A DNA stretch of 64,000 bases from Acidovorax sp. 1608163 (GCF_003669015.1 NZ_CP033069.1:4164501-4228500); one strand, 5' to 3'. Positions 17,000 to 27,383 are shown, numbered from the stretch's first letter. Translations and numbers: made by a program. The notes: generated by a model from the letters alone, not told the origin.

Positions 17000-18796
17000 T
17001 CAGGCCAGGGCCAGGTCCGTGTCCATCAGCACCTTGCTGCCAGCACGGGCCGTGCGCATCAGCGTGGCGGTTTCAGGGAACAGCTTGGCGAAGTAGAAGC
17101 GGGCGGTTTGCAGCTTGGCGCCATAGAACGGGTCGGTGTTGCCCGCAGCAATCTCGCGCAGGGCCACCTGGGCCATGCGGGCAAACAGGTAGCCGAACAC
17201 CAGGTGGCCTGCCACGCGCAGGTAGTCCACCGCAGCGGCGCCCACTTCGTCGGGGTTTTGCAGGCCCTTGAAGCCGATCTCGGTGGTGAACTTGGTCATC
17301 TGGTCGCCCAGGTAGGCCACGGGGTTGATGAACTCGGCCATCTTTTCGTTGACGCCTTCTTCTTCCACCAACTTGCCAATCAGCTTGCCCAGCTTTTTCA
17401 GCGTGGCGCCGTTGTTGCCCAGGATCTTGCGGCCCAGCAGGTCCAGCGACTGGATGGTGTTGGTGCCTTCGTAGATCATGTTGATGCGGTTGTCGCGCAC
17501 GTACTGCTCCATGCCCCATTCCTTGATGAAGCCATGGCCGCCGAAGACCTGCATGCAGGCGTTGGTAGCGGTGTGCCCGTTGTCGGTGATGAAGGCCTTG
17601 ACGATGGGCGTGAGCAGGGCCACGAGTTCTTCAGACTCGGCGCGCACTTTCTCGTCGGGGTGGCTGTGCACCTTGTCCAGCAGCAGCGTGCAGTAGATCT
17701 GCAGGGCGCGGGCGCCTTCGGCGTAGGCCTTGGCGGTGAGCAGCATCTTGCGCACATCGGGGTGCACGATGATCGGATCGGCGTCCTTATCCTTGGCCTT
17801 GGTGCCCGACAGGCTGCGCATCTGGATGCGGTCCTTGGCATAGGCCAGCGCGTTTTGGTAAGCCACTTCGGTCAGGCCCAACGACTGGTTGCCCACGCCC
17901 AGACGGGCGGCGTTCATCATCACGAACATCGCAGCCAGGCCCTTGTGCGGCTGGCCCACCAGGGTGCCGATGGCGCCGTCGATGGCAATCTGCGCCGTGG
18001 CGTTGCCGTGGATGCCCATCTTGTGTTCCAGGCCCGTGCAGTAGATGGGGTTGCGGTCACCCAGGCTGCCGTCGGCCTTGATATTGAACTTGGGCACCAC
18101 AAACAGGCTGATGCCTTTGCTGCCCTTAGGCGCATCGGGCAGACGGGCCAGCACCAGGTGCACGATGTTGGCGGCCATGCCGTGCTCGCCCGCGCTGATG
18201 AAAATCTTGTTGCCGGTGATCTTGTAGGTGCCGTCGCCCTGGGGTTCGGCCTTGGTGCGCAGCAGGCCCAGGTCGGTGCCGCAATGGGGTTCGGTCAGGC
18301 ACATGGTGCCGGTCCACTCGCCACTGGTCAGCTTGGGCAGATACAGGGCTTTTTGCTCGTCGGTGCCGTGCGCGTGCAGGGCTTCATAGGCGCCGTGGCT
18401 CAGGCCGGGGTACATGGTCCAGGCCTGGTTGGCCGAGTTCATCATCTCGTACAGGCACTGGTTCAGCACGAAGGGCAGGCCCTGGCCGCTGTAGGCGGGG
18501 TCGCAGCTCAGCGCCGCCCAGCCACCTTCCACGTACTTGTCGTAGGCCTCTTTGAAGCCGGTGGGGGTCTTGACCTCGTGCGTGGCTTTGTCGAGCACGC
18601 AGCCTTCGGTGTCGCCGCTGATGTTCAGCGGGAAGATCACCTCCGACGCGAATTTGCCCGCCTCTTCGATGACGGCGTTGATCGTGTCCACATCCACCTC
18701 GGCATGCTGGGGCATGGCCTTGAACTCGTCGGTGACCTTGAAGACTTCGTGCATGACGAATTGCATGTCGCGCAGGGGCGGCGTGTAGGTAGGCAT
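17000..18796 (-). CDS. Acyl-CoA dehydrogenase with C-terminal extension domain
   Basis: This is a 598-residue acyl-CoA dehydrogenase of the long FadE5-like type, having an extra C-terminal domain after the usual catalytic core. The core has TEPHCGTDLG and KIFISAGEHG (FAD/substrate loops), the INMIYEGTNTIQS segment with the catalytic-base Glu region, and QVFGGHGFIKEWG. It performs the first step of beta-oxidation, passing electrons to ETF. The start at 18796 has an AAGGAG site that lies across the 3' end of the upstream TetR gene, five bases away, so regulator and enzyme are cotranscribed. Confidence 0.9.
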   Translation of the reverse strand: MPTYTPPLRDMQFVMHEVFKVTDEFKAMPQHAEVDVDTINAVIEEAGKFASEVIFPLNISGDTEGCVLDKATHEVKTPTGFKEAYDKYVEGGWAALSCDPAYSGQGLPFVLNQCLYEMMNSANQAWTMYPGLSHGAYEALHAHGTDEQKALYLPKLTSGEWTGTMCLTEPHCGTDLGLLRTKAEPQGDGTYKITGNKIFISAGEHGMAANIVHLVLARLPDAPKGSKGISLFVVPKFNIKADGSLGDRNPIYCTGLEHKMGIHGNATAQIAIDGAIGTLVGQPHKGLAAMFVMMNAARLGVGNQSLGLTEVAYQNALAYAKDRIQMRSLSGTKAKDKDADPIIVHPDVRKMLLTAKAYAEGARALQIYCTLLLDKVHSHPDEKVRAESEELVALLTPIVKAFITDNGHTATNACMQVFGGHGFIKEWGMEQYVRDNRINMIYEGTNTIQSLDLLGRKILGNNGATLKKLGKLIGKLVEEEGVNEKMAEFINPVAYLGDQMTKFTTEIGFKGLQNPDEVGAAAVDYLRVAGHLVFGYLFARMAQVALREIAAGNTDPFYGAKLQTARFYFAKLFPETATLMRTARAGSKVLMDTDLALA

Positions 18797-18800
18797 CGGT

Positions 18801-19565
18801 TTACTCCTTGGAGGTGGTGGTCGTTGAAACGGAAACTTTGCGCCGCGCGGCGGCGGGGCGGTGGGCCGCCGGGGTGGCTTTGGCAGGCGCGGCCACCACG
18901 GCGGCGGCACCCGCAGCGCTGTAGCGCGCGAGGATGTTTTGAAACCCCATAACGGCCCGTTCGATGGAGCCCAGGTTTTGCAGAAAGCGGGCTTCGTAGT
19001 GCAACGCGAGGATGAGGCCGTGGATCTCGAACAGCATCTGCTCTTCATTGGTGTCCGCGCGCAACTCGCCGCAGTCCTTGCACTGCTCAATGGCGCGGCG
19101 CATGGCGGCGTGCCACGTCATGACCGAGCTGGCCAGCGCATCGCGCACGGGGCCGGTGCGGTCGTCAAACTCCACCGCGCCGCTGATGTAGATGCAGCCG
19201 GAGTCGATTTCGATGGAGGTGCGCTTCATCCAGTTGTCGAACATGGCGCGCAGGCGCGCAATGCCCCGGGGAGACGACATGGCGGGGTAGAAAACTTCTT
19301 GCTCAAACCGCGCGTGGTACTCGCGGATGACCGAGATCTGCAGTTCTTCGCGCGAGCCAAAATGGGCGAACACGCCCGACTTGCTCATACCAGTGATGTC
19401 GGCCAGGGCGCCAATCGACAGCCCCTCCAGCCCGATGTGGGTGGCCAGGCCCAGGGCGGCCTCGACAATGGCGGCCTTGGTCTGCTGGCCTTTTTGCATA
19501 GCCCGGCCGGAGGTGGCACGGGTTCTGGGGGCGCGCGGTGTGGGGGGCTGAGGGGTGGCGGGCAT
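18801..19565 (-). CDS. TetR/AcrR-family regulator of the acyl-CoA dehydrogenase
   Basis: This is a 254-residue TetR-family repressor. The helix-turn-helix is in IGALADITGMSKSGVFAHFG (about residues 50-70), after a basic Pro/Arg/Thr-rich N-terminal tail. The ligand domain carries CKDCG and ends in an Ala-rich low-complexity tail. It lies directly upstream of the acyl-CoA dehydrogenase gene and has a perfect 14-bp palindrome just ahead of its start, so autoregulation and control of fatty-acid genes by acyl-CoA is likely. That regulatory role is inference. Confidence 0.82.
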   Translation of the reverse strand: MPATPQPPTPRAPRTRATSGRAMQKGQQTKAAIVEAALGLATHIGLEGLSIGALADITGMSKSGVFAHFGSREELQISVIREYHARFEQEVFYPAMSSPRGIARLRAMFDNWMKRTSIEIDSGCIYISGAVEFDDRTGPVRDALASSVMTWHAAMRRAIEQCKDCGELRADTNEEQMLFEIHGLILALHYEARFLQNLGSIERAVMGFQNILARYSAAGAAAVVAAPAKATPAAHRPAAARRKVSVSTTTTSKE

Positions 19566-19578
19566 GCGTGCAAATAAA

Positions 19579-19592
19579 AACGAACGTTCGTT
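19579..19592. promoter_or_regulatory. Candidate TetR operator
   Basis: AACGAACGTTCGTT is a perfect 14-bp palindrome flanked by A/T-rich sequence. It begins 14 bp upstream of the TetR start codon, where it would cover the promoter or 5' leader. Size and symmetry suit a TetR dimer. Confidence 0.6.
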
Positions 19593-19693
19593 CTATTTTG
19601 CAACATTTTTGATCTGCGGCGAAAGCCCCCGCAAAAAAAAGAGATAACACCCAAAAGCTGTTGCAGCGCTGCCACCTGCGGGACAGTGCCTGC

Positions 19694-19725
19694 CAGGGTG
19701 GCGCCAAGCCTGGGGCGCCACCCTG
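19694..19725. repeat. Perfect 12-bp inverted repeat
   Basis: CAGGGTGGCGCC pairs perfectly with GGCGCCACCCTG across an 8-base loop. It lies between the slmA terminator and the TetR promoter region. There is no T-run, so a terminator role is uncertain. Confidence 0.55.
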
Positions 19726-19783
19726 TCAAAACAGTGTACCGAGGCACACCCCGGCGTGCAGCAGGGTAAACGCGGCCCAAAGC

Positions 19784-19820
19784 AAAAGGCCCCGCACCCA
19801 ACAAGGGTGCGGGGCCTTTT
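19784..19820 (-). terminator. Intrinsic terminator of slmA
   Basis: AAAAGGCCCCGCACCC and GGGTGCGGGGCCTTTT form a 16-bp stem with a five-base loop; the A/T ends give a U-tract on either strand. It starts 23 bp beyond the slmA stop. Confidence 0.85.
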
Positions 19821-19842
19821 ATGGCCGGTCAGCGGCGGGGGA

Positions 19843-20508
19843 TCAGTGCAGCATCAACGCCAGGCTGGCGTCCAGATGCTCTGTGGGGTTGCGGCGAAAA
19901 CCCGAGCGGGCAAACCGCTGCAGGCGCCCCAGCGCAAACGACGTCAGCACGCTGGCTTGCACCTGCGCGTGCACGGTGGGGGTGTCCGAGCCACTGGCGC
20001 TGGTGCGCAGGCACTGGCGCAGGGTGGACTCGATGCGGTCAAAAAACTGGTTCATGCGCTGCTGCAGGCGCTCGTGCTCAAACACCAGCGCATCGCCCAC
20101 CATCACCCGCACCATGCCGGGGTTGCGTTCGCCAAACTGCAGCAGCAGCGCAATGATGCGGCCAGCCTGGCGTTGGCCCACTTCGGCGGCCTGGTCAGGC
20201 GGCGGCACGTCGCGCCCGGTGATTTGCGTCACCAGCGTGAAGATGGACTGCTCGATGAAATCGATGAGCCCCTCAAACATCTGCGCCTTGCTGGCGAAGT
20301 GGCGGTACAGCGCGGCCTCGCTCACCGACAGGCGCGCGGCCAGCGCAGCGGTGGTGATGCGCTCGGCCCCAGGTTGCTCCAGCATGGAGGCCAGTGCTTG
20401 CAGGATCTGCACGCGCCGCTCGCCCGGCTTGGGCCGCTTGCGGGCCACCGGCGCATCTTCGGCGTCAACGGTATCGGCAGATTCAATCAGGGACGAGGTA
20501 TCAGACAT
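19843..20508 (-). CDS. slmA: SlmA-like nucleoid occlusion factor
   Basis: This is a 221-residue TetR-fold protein matching SlmA: KPGERRVQILQALASMLEQ, then the recognition helix region ALAARLSVSEAALYRHFASK, and a C-terminal domain beginning FEGLIDFIEQSIFTLV. SlmA binds chromosomal sites and blocks FtsZ ring assembly over the nucleoid. Compared with E. coli (198 residues) it has an acidic N-terminal extension of about 23 residues. The start at 20508 opens the conserved protein; the frame runs on upstream without conserved sequence. A strong terminator follows. Confidence 0.85.
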   Translation of the reverse strand: MSDTSSLIESADTVDAEDAPVARKRPKPGERRVQILQALASMLEQPGAERITTAALAARLSVSEAALYRHFASKAQMFEGLIDFIEQSIFTLVTQITGRDVPPPDQAAEVGQRQAGRIIALLLQFGERNPGMVRVMVGDALVFEHERLQQRMNQFFDRIESTLRQCLRTSASGSDTPTVHAQVQASVLTSFALGRLQRFARSGFRRNPTEHLDASLALMLH

Positions 20509-20893
20509 GCGCAAACCAAGCAAAGAAAAACCAACAAGGGGATGGGTGCACCAGCACCCTGTGGAGGCCTCACAGCCCTGCGCCCAGCATGCCAAGAGAC
20601 GGCTAAAAAGGGGGCTACAGCGGGGGACGTGCGGCAGGGCGTAAATCCTGTATGCAAATGATTCTCGCACACCCGTTCGGATGCGGTTTGCAAATGGTTT
20701 GCAAACCCTGCATCGGGCCCGTTCCCAGGCACGGGGGCGCGGCGGCATCGTAACCGCACGCTGCCGGGCCACGCCAGGGGTTGCCGACCACCCTACAGGG
20801 GCATGGCCACAGCCCCACAAGGGCACAGCAAACCCCTACGCAAACTCAATGACTTCAGCGCCCCCATCCAAAGCAGGCACTCACATAGCAAAG
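20509..20893. other. 385-bp slmA upstream region with candidate operator sites
   Basis: No convincing gene is present. At 20686-20706 two ten-base palindrome-like units, GTTTGCAAAT and the perfect GTTTGCAAAC, stand in tandem one base apart. At 20653-20667 TGCAAATGATTCTCG matches 10 of 14 fixed positions of the Fur-type TGATAATnATTATCA pattern. Nothing nearby is an obvious iron gene. Confidence 0.45.
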
Positions 20894-22423
20894 CTAATTC
20901 GGGAAAAGAACCGCCACCCGCAAGCCACGCCCCTGGGCGCCAGTCTCCAGGGTGAGCGAGGCGCGGTGCACACGGCTGATCTCGTCGGCAATGGCCAACC
21001 CCAGGCCCGTGCCCTCCCCCGCCGAGCCAGGCACACGGTAAAAGCGCTGCATGACGCGGCCGCGCTCGCCCTCGGGCACGCCGGGGCCGTCATCTTCCAC
21101 TTCCAGGTACACCCGGGGCGGGCCCAAGGGGCCTTGGCGCATGCCGCAGCGCATGGTCACCACACCGCCTGCGGGCGTGTATTTGATGGCGTTGTCCACC
21201 AGGTTGGACATCAGCTCGCGCAGCAGCCAGCCGTGGCCGGTGACGTGCACGGGCTGCACTTCCAGTCCCAGGTCCAGCCCCTTGGCGGTGGCGGCATCCA
21301 GAAAGCTCTCCAGCAGTGCCTCGCACAGGTCTTTCAAATCCACCCGCTGGGGGGGTTGCGCGTCCAGGCTGCGGGCATCGGCCCGCGAGAGGGCCAGCAA
21401 CTGGTGCGCCAGCTGCGAGGTGCGGCGCGTGGCGTTGCGCAGCTTTTCGATCTGATCCACTCCTAAAACAATAGCGCCTTGCGCTTGTCCTTTGCGCCCT
21501 AGAGGCCTATTTTGATGTGAATCGCCCCCGTCCGACGGGGCTGGATGGGGGTCTGCGCTCGCGGCCTTGGCCATCAGCGCCCAGGCCTCTACCTGCGCTT
21601 GCAGGCCCGCCAGCGGCGTGCGCAGCTGGTGGGCCGCATCGGCCACGAAGCGGCGCTGCCCCTCGGCCTGCGCATTCACCAGGGCAAACAGGTGGTTCAA
21701 AGAATGCACGAGCGGGCGCACTTCGCTGGGCGAAGCGGCTTCGTCAATGGGGCTCAGATCGCGCGGCGAGCGGTATTCCACCGCCTCGGCCAAATCCACC
21801 AGCGGCTTGAAGGCCCGGCCCACAGCCCAGTGGATGGCCAGGGCCGCCGCCGCCACCAACACCAGGTTGGGCAGCAGCACGCGCAGCAGCAGTTGCTGGG
21901 CCCACTGCTGGCGCGGGTCCGATCCATCGGCAATGGACACCACCAACTCGCCCGCACCGGTGCGCCCCCGCTGCACGGCCACGCGGTAGGTCACGCCGCC
22001 GTATTCGAGGCTGTGGAACTCTGGCTGGGCCGTGGCGGGCACCGCGCCATCCACCCAGGCATCGCCCAGCAGCAACTGGCCCTCGCTGTCGCGCACGCTG
22101 TAGCCTGAAAAACCGGCGTTCTGGCGCAAAAAATCTTCGACCGGGGGGGCCAACAAGAGCAGCGGCGGCTGGTGGTCGTGGATGGAGGGGGCCACCACCG
22201 AGTCGGCCAGTGCGGGCAGCAGGCGCAGCAGGCGCTGGTCGTGGCGGCTGGCGGCGTCGTCGGCCGATCGGTAGTCCATCCACACGCCCACCACAGCCAA
22301 CAGGCACAGCGGCAGCACCAGCAACAGCAACAGCCGGTTGCGCAAATCAGAGGTCATGCCGCGCAGCCCAGGGCGCTGGGCCTTGTGTGCAGAGGCGGGC
22401 GGGCTCATGCTGCCCGCATCCAT
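20894..22423 (-). CDS. TctE-like sensor histidine kinase
   Basis: This is a protein of about 509 residues. A membrane helix is at about residues 30-48, followed by a periplasmic sensor region of the two-component-sensor N-terminal type. A second helix is at about 180-200, then HAMP, a DHp domain with ADAAHQLRTPLAG (His265), and a HATPase domain with DNAIKYTPAGG and GEGTGLGLAIADE. The response regulator gene lies just upstream. The TctE/QseC group often senses organic acids; the ligand is unknown. The loop after the first DHp helix is unusually long and its codons overlap a palindromic repeat. Starts at 22423 and 22408 are about equally plausible. Confidence 0.85.
   Translation of the reverse strand: MDAGSMSPPASAHKAQRPGLRGMTSDLRNRLLLLLVLPLCLLAVVGVWMDYRSADDAASRHDQRLLRLLPALADSVVAPSIHDHQPPLLLLAPPVEDFLRQNAGFSGYSVRDSEGQLLLGDAWVDGAVPATAQPEFHSLEYGGVTYRVAVQRGRTGAGELVVSIADGSDPRQQWAQQLLLRVLLPNLVLVAAAALAIHWAVGRAFKPLVDLAEAVEYRSPRDLSPIDEAASPSEVRPLVHSLNHLFALVNAQAEGQRRFVADAAHQLRTPLAGLQAQVEAWALMAKAASADPHPAPSDGGDSHQNRPLGRKGQAQGAIVLGVDQIEKLRNATRRTSQLAHQLLALSRADARSLDAQPPQRVDLKDLCEALLESFLDAATAKGLDLGLEVQPVHVTGHGWLLRELMSNLVDNAIKYTPAGGVVTMRCGMRQGPLGPPRVYLEVEDDGPGVPEGERGRVMQRFYRVPGSAGEGTGLGLAIADEISRVHRASLTLETGAQGRGLRVAVLFPN
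21461..21517. repeat. Palindromic repeat variant within the histidine kinase gene
   Basis: CTAAAACAATAGCGCCTTGC, GCTTGTCCTTTGCGCCCTAG and AGGCCTATTTTGATG resemble the repeat family in its longer variant (left half AATAGC..TTGCGCTTGT, right half GCCCTAGAGGCCTATTTTGATG). It is in frame and encodes about residues 303-321 (HQNRPLGRKGQAQGAIVLG) between the two DHp helices. Confidence 0.6.
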
Positions 22424-22447
22424 GGAGCAGGCCCGTGCCAACGCATC

Positions 22448-23140
22448 TCAGAGCGGCGCCAGTTCGAGCCGGTAGCCAAAGCCCCGGATGGATCGCAGGG
22501 CCACGCCATGGGGCTCCAACTTGCCCCGCAGGCGCGAGACATACACCTCGACAGCATTGGGGGTGATTTCCTTGTCCCACCCGGTGAGCGCTTGCAGCAG
22601 CTTGTCTTTGCTGGCGGGCTTGGGGGCGTGGATGAGCAGGTATTCCAGCACCGTCCACTCGCGTGGCCCCAGCTCGATGGGGTGCTCTACATCACCCACC
22701 CGTGCACAGGCGCGGCGCCCGGCAGTGTCCAGCTCCAGCGGGCCAAAGCTCAGCACGGCCGTGCTGGCGGCTTGCGAGCGGCGCAGCAGCGCACGCAGGC
22801 GCGCCAGCAGCTCGGGCAATTCGTAGGGCTTGACCATGTAGTCGTCAGCCCCCAGGTCCAGCCCTTGCACCCGGTCATGCAGCGCATCGCGCGCCGTCAG
22901 AATCAACACCGGCATGCTGCGGCTGGGCATTTCAGGGCGGCGCAGGCGCCGGGTCAACTCCAGCCCGTCCATGCCAGGCAGGCCAATGTCGATGATGGCC
23001 GCATCAAACGACTCGGTACGCAGCACATCCTCCGCCCGCTCGCCGCTGCCCACCCAGTCCACCGCATAACCCGCATCGGCCAGCCCCAGCTTGACGCCGC
23101 TGGCCACCATCACATCGTCTTCGACCAGGAGGAGGCGCAT
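22448..23140 (-). CDS. TctD/QseB-like response regulator
   Basis: This is a 230-residue OmpR-family regulator. The receiver domain has LLVEDD at the N-terminus, the phospho-accepting Asp in IIDIGLPGMDG (about residue 52), and Lys in DDYMVKPYELPELLARL. A C-terminal winged helix follows, with LGPREWTVLEYLLIHAPKPASK and VEVYVSRLRGKLEP. It probably forms an operon with the histidine kinase 25 bp downstream. A perfect 7-bp dyad lies 31-48 bp upstream of its start and might be its own binding site. Confidence 0.92.
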   Translation of the reverse strand: MRLLLVEDDVMVASGVKLGLADAGYAVDWVGSGERAEDVLRTESFDAAIIDIGLPGMDGLELTRRLRRPEMPSRSMPVLILTARDALHDRVQGLDLGADDYMVKPYELPELLARLRALLRRSQAASTAVLSFGPLELDTAGRRACARVGDVEHPIELGPREWTVLEYLLIHAPKPASKDKLLQALTGWDKEITPNAVEVYVSRLRGKLEPHGVALRSIRGFGYRLELAPL

Positions 23141-23170
23141 CTTTCAGTGACCTTGTGCAACGGATACGAC

Positions 23171-23188
23171 CCATGGCGTCTGCCATGG
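23171..23188. promoter_or_regulatory. Dyad upstream of the response regulator
   Basis: CCATGGC and GCCATGG, separated by GTCT, form a perfect dyad starting 31 bp upstream of the response-regulator start. OmpR-family regulators more often bind direct repeats, so an operator role is tentative. Confidence 0.4.
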
Positions 23189-23203
23189 TCGGGACCTGGG
23201 GCA

Positions 23204-23300
23204 GAGGCAGCCGCGCAAGGGCCTACGCCGGCCGCGCCGCCCCGCCGCGCTGGCTGCCTCCCCCTCCCGCGCAGCGAGAGGGGGGGAAGGCGCGAAGCGA
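23204..23300. repeat. Intergenic inverted-repeat cluster
   Basis: GAGGCAGCC (23204-23212) pairs with GGCTGCCTC (23252-23260). A second stem is built from CCCCCTC and GAGGGGG around CCGCGCAGC. The CCCCCTCCCGCGCAGCGAGA and GGCGCGAAGCGACTCAGGGG strings look like a dispersed intergenic repeat of Comamonadaceae. It fills the gap between argB and the response regulator. Confidence 0.5.
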
Positions 23301-23318
23301 CTCAGGGGGAGCCTCTCT

Positions 23319-24296
<978 letters not shown>

Positions 24297-24325
24297 TCAC
24301 AGTTCCACCCTCAGAACTTGTCGTC

Positions 24326-24598
24326 CTACCCTCTTCCCACCGCATAGGCCACGGCAATCAAGGCAAGCACCAAGCCCAGCCAGCCCAGCAGCAGCCAGCG
24401 CCACAACAGGGGCGCATGGCGCATTTCCAGAAACACCTGGGTCACCACCACGCCCTTGATAGAGGTCAATGCCCACAGACCTGCCAATGCCCAGCCGCTG
24501 CCCGCAGCCACCAGGCCCATCTCACCCAGCACATAAGTGACCGCTGTGGCACCCAACAGCAACCACCAGGCGGCATTCAGCACCCGTGTTTCTTTCAT
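24326..24598 (-). CDS. norF: NorF-like cytochrome oxidase subunit IV family protein
   Basis: This is a 90-residue membrane protein with three hydrophobic helices, of the prokaryotic COX4 type found as NorF next to NorE in denitrifiers. The helix motif SIKGVVVTQVFLEMRHAP is typical. NorF supports assembly or activity of nitric oxide reductase but is not essential in all species. The start at 24598 has an AAGGAG site. It follows norE, and the pair diverges from norCBQD. Confidence 0.75.
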   Translation of the reverse strand: MKETRVLNAAWWLLLGATAVTYVLGEMGLVAAGSGWALAGLWALTSIKGVVVTQVFLEMRHAPLLWRWLLLGWLGLVLALIAVAYAVGRG

Positions 24599-24628
24599 GA
24601 AAGCTCCTTGCATGCCATCTCAACGACC

Positions 24629-25218
24629 TCAGCGCAACACGTAGACCAGCGGAAACAGCACGATCCACAGCAGATCGACCATGTGCCAAAACGCGGCGCC
24701 CGTTTCCATCGCATGAAAATCCTGGCGGCCATAAGCCCCCCGCGCAGGCGCACCGCCAAGTAGCCCAGGGCCAGCATGGCCACCACCACGTGCAGAAAGT
24801 GGAATGCCGTCAGCATGAGGTACAGCGTGTAGAAGGTGTTGGAGGTGAGGTCAATCCCCTCGCGCAGCTTGGCTGCGTATTCGGCCAGCTTGACGCCCAC
24901 AAACCCTGCGCCGCACAACATGGCCGCCAACAGCCAGTGCAAACCGGGCTGCCGCGCGTCGCTGCGCACCGCCTGCACGGCACGGGCCACACACCAGCTG
25001 CCGGTGATCAGCAGCACCGTATTGAGCGCACCGGAGTGCAAGTCCAGCGTGGCCTGCGCGGCGTTGAACGCGGCCACATCCCGCGCACGGGCAAAGGCAT
25101 ACGACACGAACAGGATGCCAAAGGTCAGCAACTCCGCCAGGATGATCAACCACACCCCCAGGTCACCCCGCAAGCGCAGCGCCGGTAGCGGCAAGCCAGA
25201 TGCTGATGTTGAAGACAC
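24629..25218 (-). CDS. norE: NorE-like cytochrome oxidase subunit III family protein, frameshifted near the 3' end
   Basis: This is a COX3-like membrane protein of about 196 residues. It begins at a GTG (25218) seven bases after a GGGGAGG site, with LGVWLIILAELLTFG in the first helix and FYTLYLMLTAFHFLHV near the end. The read frame breaks at the C6 run 24736-24741: as written it continues into a Cys/Arg-rich, non-conserved tail to 24595. One extra base there restores the family ending (QDFHAMETGAAFWHM then LLWIVLFPLVYVLR) with a stop at 24629. NorE accompanies NorF as an accessory of nitric oxide reductase. The defect may be a sequence error. Confidence 0.75.
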
Positions 25219-25403
25219 AGTGAGACCTCCCCAAAAAAAGCAGACGAAATCCGGCACACGCGGGCGCAACCCGGGGGCCACAGCGGCCAACGCCCAAGCC
25301 CCAAAAGCAATAGCCAAAAACCGCTTTGTCGATGCGCCTGAAGGCTGGATTGCCGAAGCAAGTGTGGGTATGATAATCAAAGATTCAAACAATATGAATC
25401 TTA

Positions 25404-25417
25404 TTGAGAGAGATCAA
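25404..25417. promoter_or_regulatory. FNR/DNR/NNR-type box for the nor genes
   Basis: TTGAGAGAGATCAA fits TTGAT-N4-ATCAA with one mismatch. Its centre is about 68 bp upstream of the norC start, leaving room for a class II promoter with a leader of about 27 bp. It lies in the 260-bp divergent region and might also serve norEF. An oxygen- or NO-responsive Crp/Fnr regulator is inferred. Confidence 0.65.
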
Positions 25418-25478
25418 CGACCCACCGGCGGGGGATCGGTACCGTATCCCTCATCCCACTACAGAGAGGTATCCCACC

Positions 25479-25904
25479 ATGAGCCAAGGCTTTACCAGCC
25501 AGATGGCGCGCAACATCTTCTACGGAGGCACCACGTTCTTCGTCTTGCTGTTTGCAGCGCTGATCTTCCACACCGAAACCAAGATTCCCGAGCGGTCCAA
25601 AGCCGCAGAGTTGACCCCCGCCGTGGTGCGCGGCAAGCACCTTTGGGAAACGCGCAATTGCATCGGCTGCCACACGCTGCTGGGTGAAGGCGCCTACTTT
25701 GCCCCCGAGCTGGGCAATGTGTACGAGCGCCGTGGCCCCGATTTCATCAAGGGCTGGATCAAGGCAATGCCCACCAACACACCGGGCCGCCGCCAGATGC
25801 CCCAGTTCAACTTCACTGATGATCAGCTCAACGATCTGGTGGAGTTCCTGCGCTGGTCGAACGGCATCAACACCGAGAAGTGGCCACCCAACATCGAAGG
25901 TTGA
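25479..25904 (+). CDS. norC: Nitric oxide reductase subunit C (cytochrome c)
   Basis: This is a 141-residue membrane-anchored monohaem cytochrome c. An uncleaved N-terminal helix (about residues 13-32) is followed by the haem motif CIGCH at 61-65 and a probable axial Met in RRQMPQF near 107. NorC passes electrons from periplasmic donors to the NorB haem/non-haem iron centre, where two NO are reduced to N2O. The start at 25479 (MSQGFTSQMA) is the conserved one. It is followed by norB, norQ, a polyferredoxin and norD. Confidence 0.95.
   Translation: MSQGFTSQMARNIFYGGTTFFVLLFAALIFHTETKIPERSKAAELTPAVVRGKHLWETRNCIGCHTLLGEGAYFAPELGNVYERRGPDFIKGWIKAMPTNTPGRRQMPQFNFTDDQLNDLVEFLRWSNGINTEKWPPNIEG

Positions 25905-27383
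<1,479 letters not shown>

Noticed and set aside
16985..18952. 655-codon plus-strand open frame
   Set aside because: It is antisense to the acyl-CoA dehydrogenase, which has all catalytic motifs. A long antisense frame is expected at this GC content.
18797..19090. Acyl-CoA dehydrogenase start at 19090
   Set aside because: The extra 98 codons overlap the TetR gene in another frame; the ATG at 18796 has a good ribosome site and the family N-terminus.
20508..20826. N-terminal extension of slmA to 20826
   Set aside because: The frame is open, but it is Arg/Cys/Pro-rich without conservation; the ATG at 20508 opens the conserved protein.
24736..24741. Programmed -1 frameshift in norE as a regulated event
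   Set aside because: The slip sequence is possible, but the same one-base pattern in four other places makes a shared technical cause more likely than regulated frameshifting.
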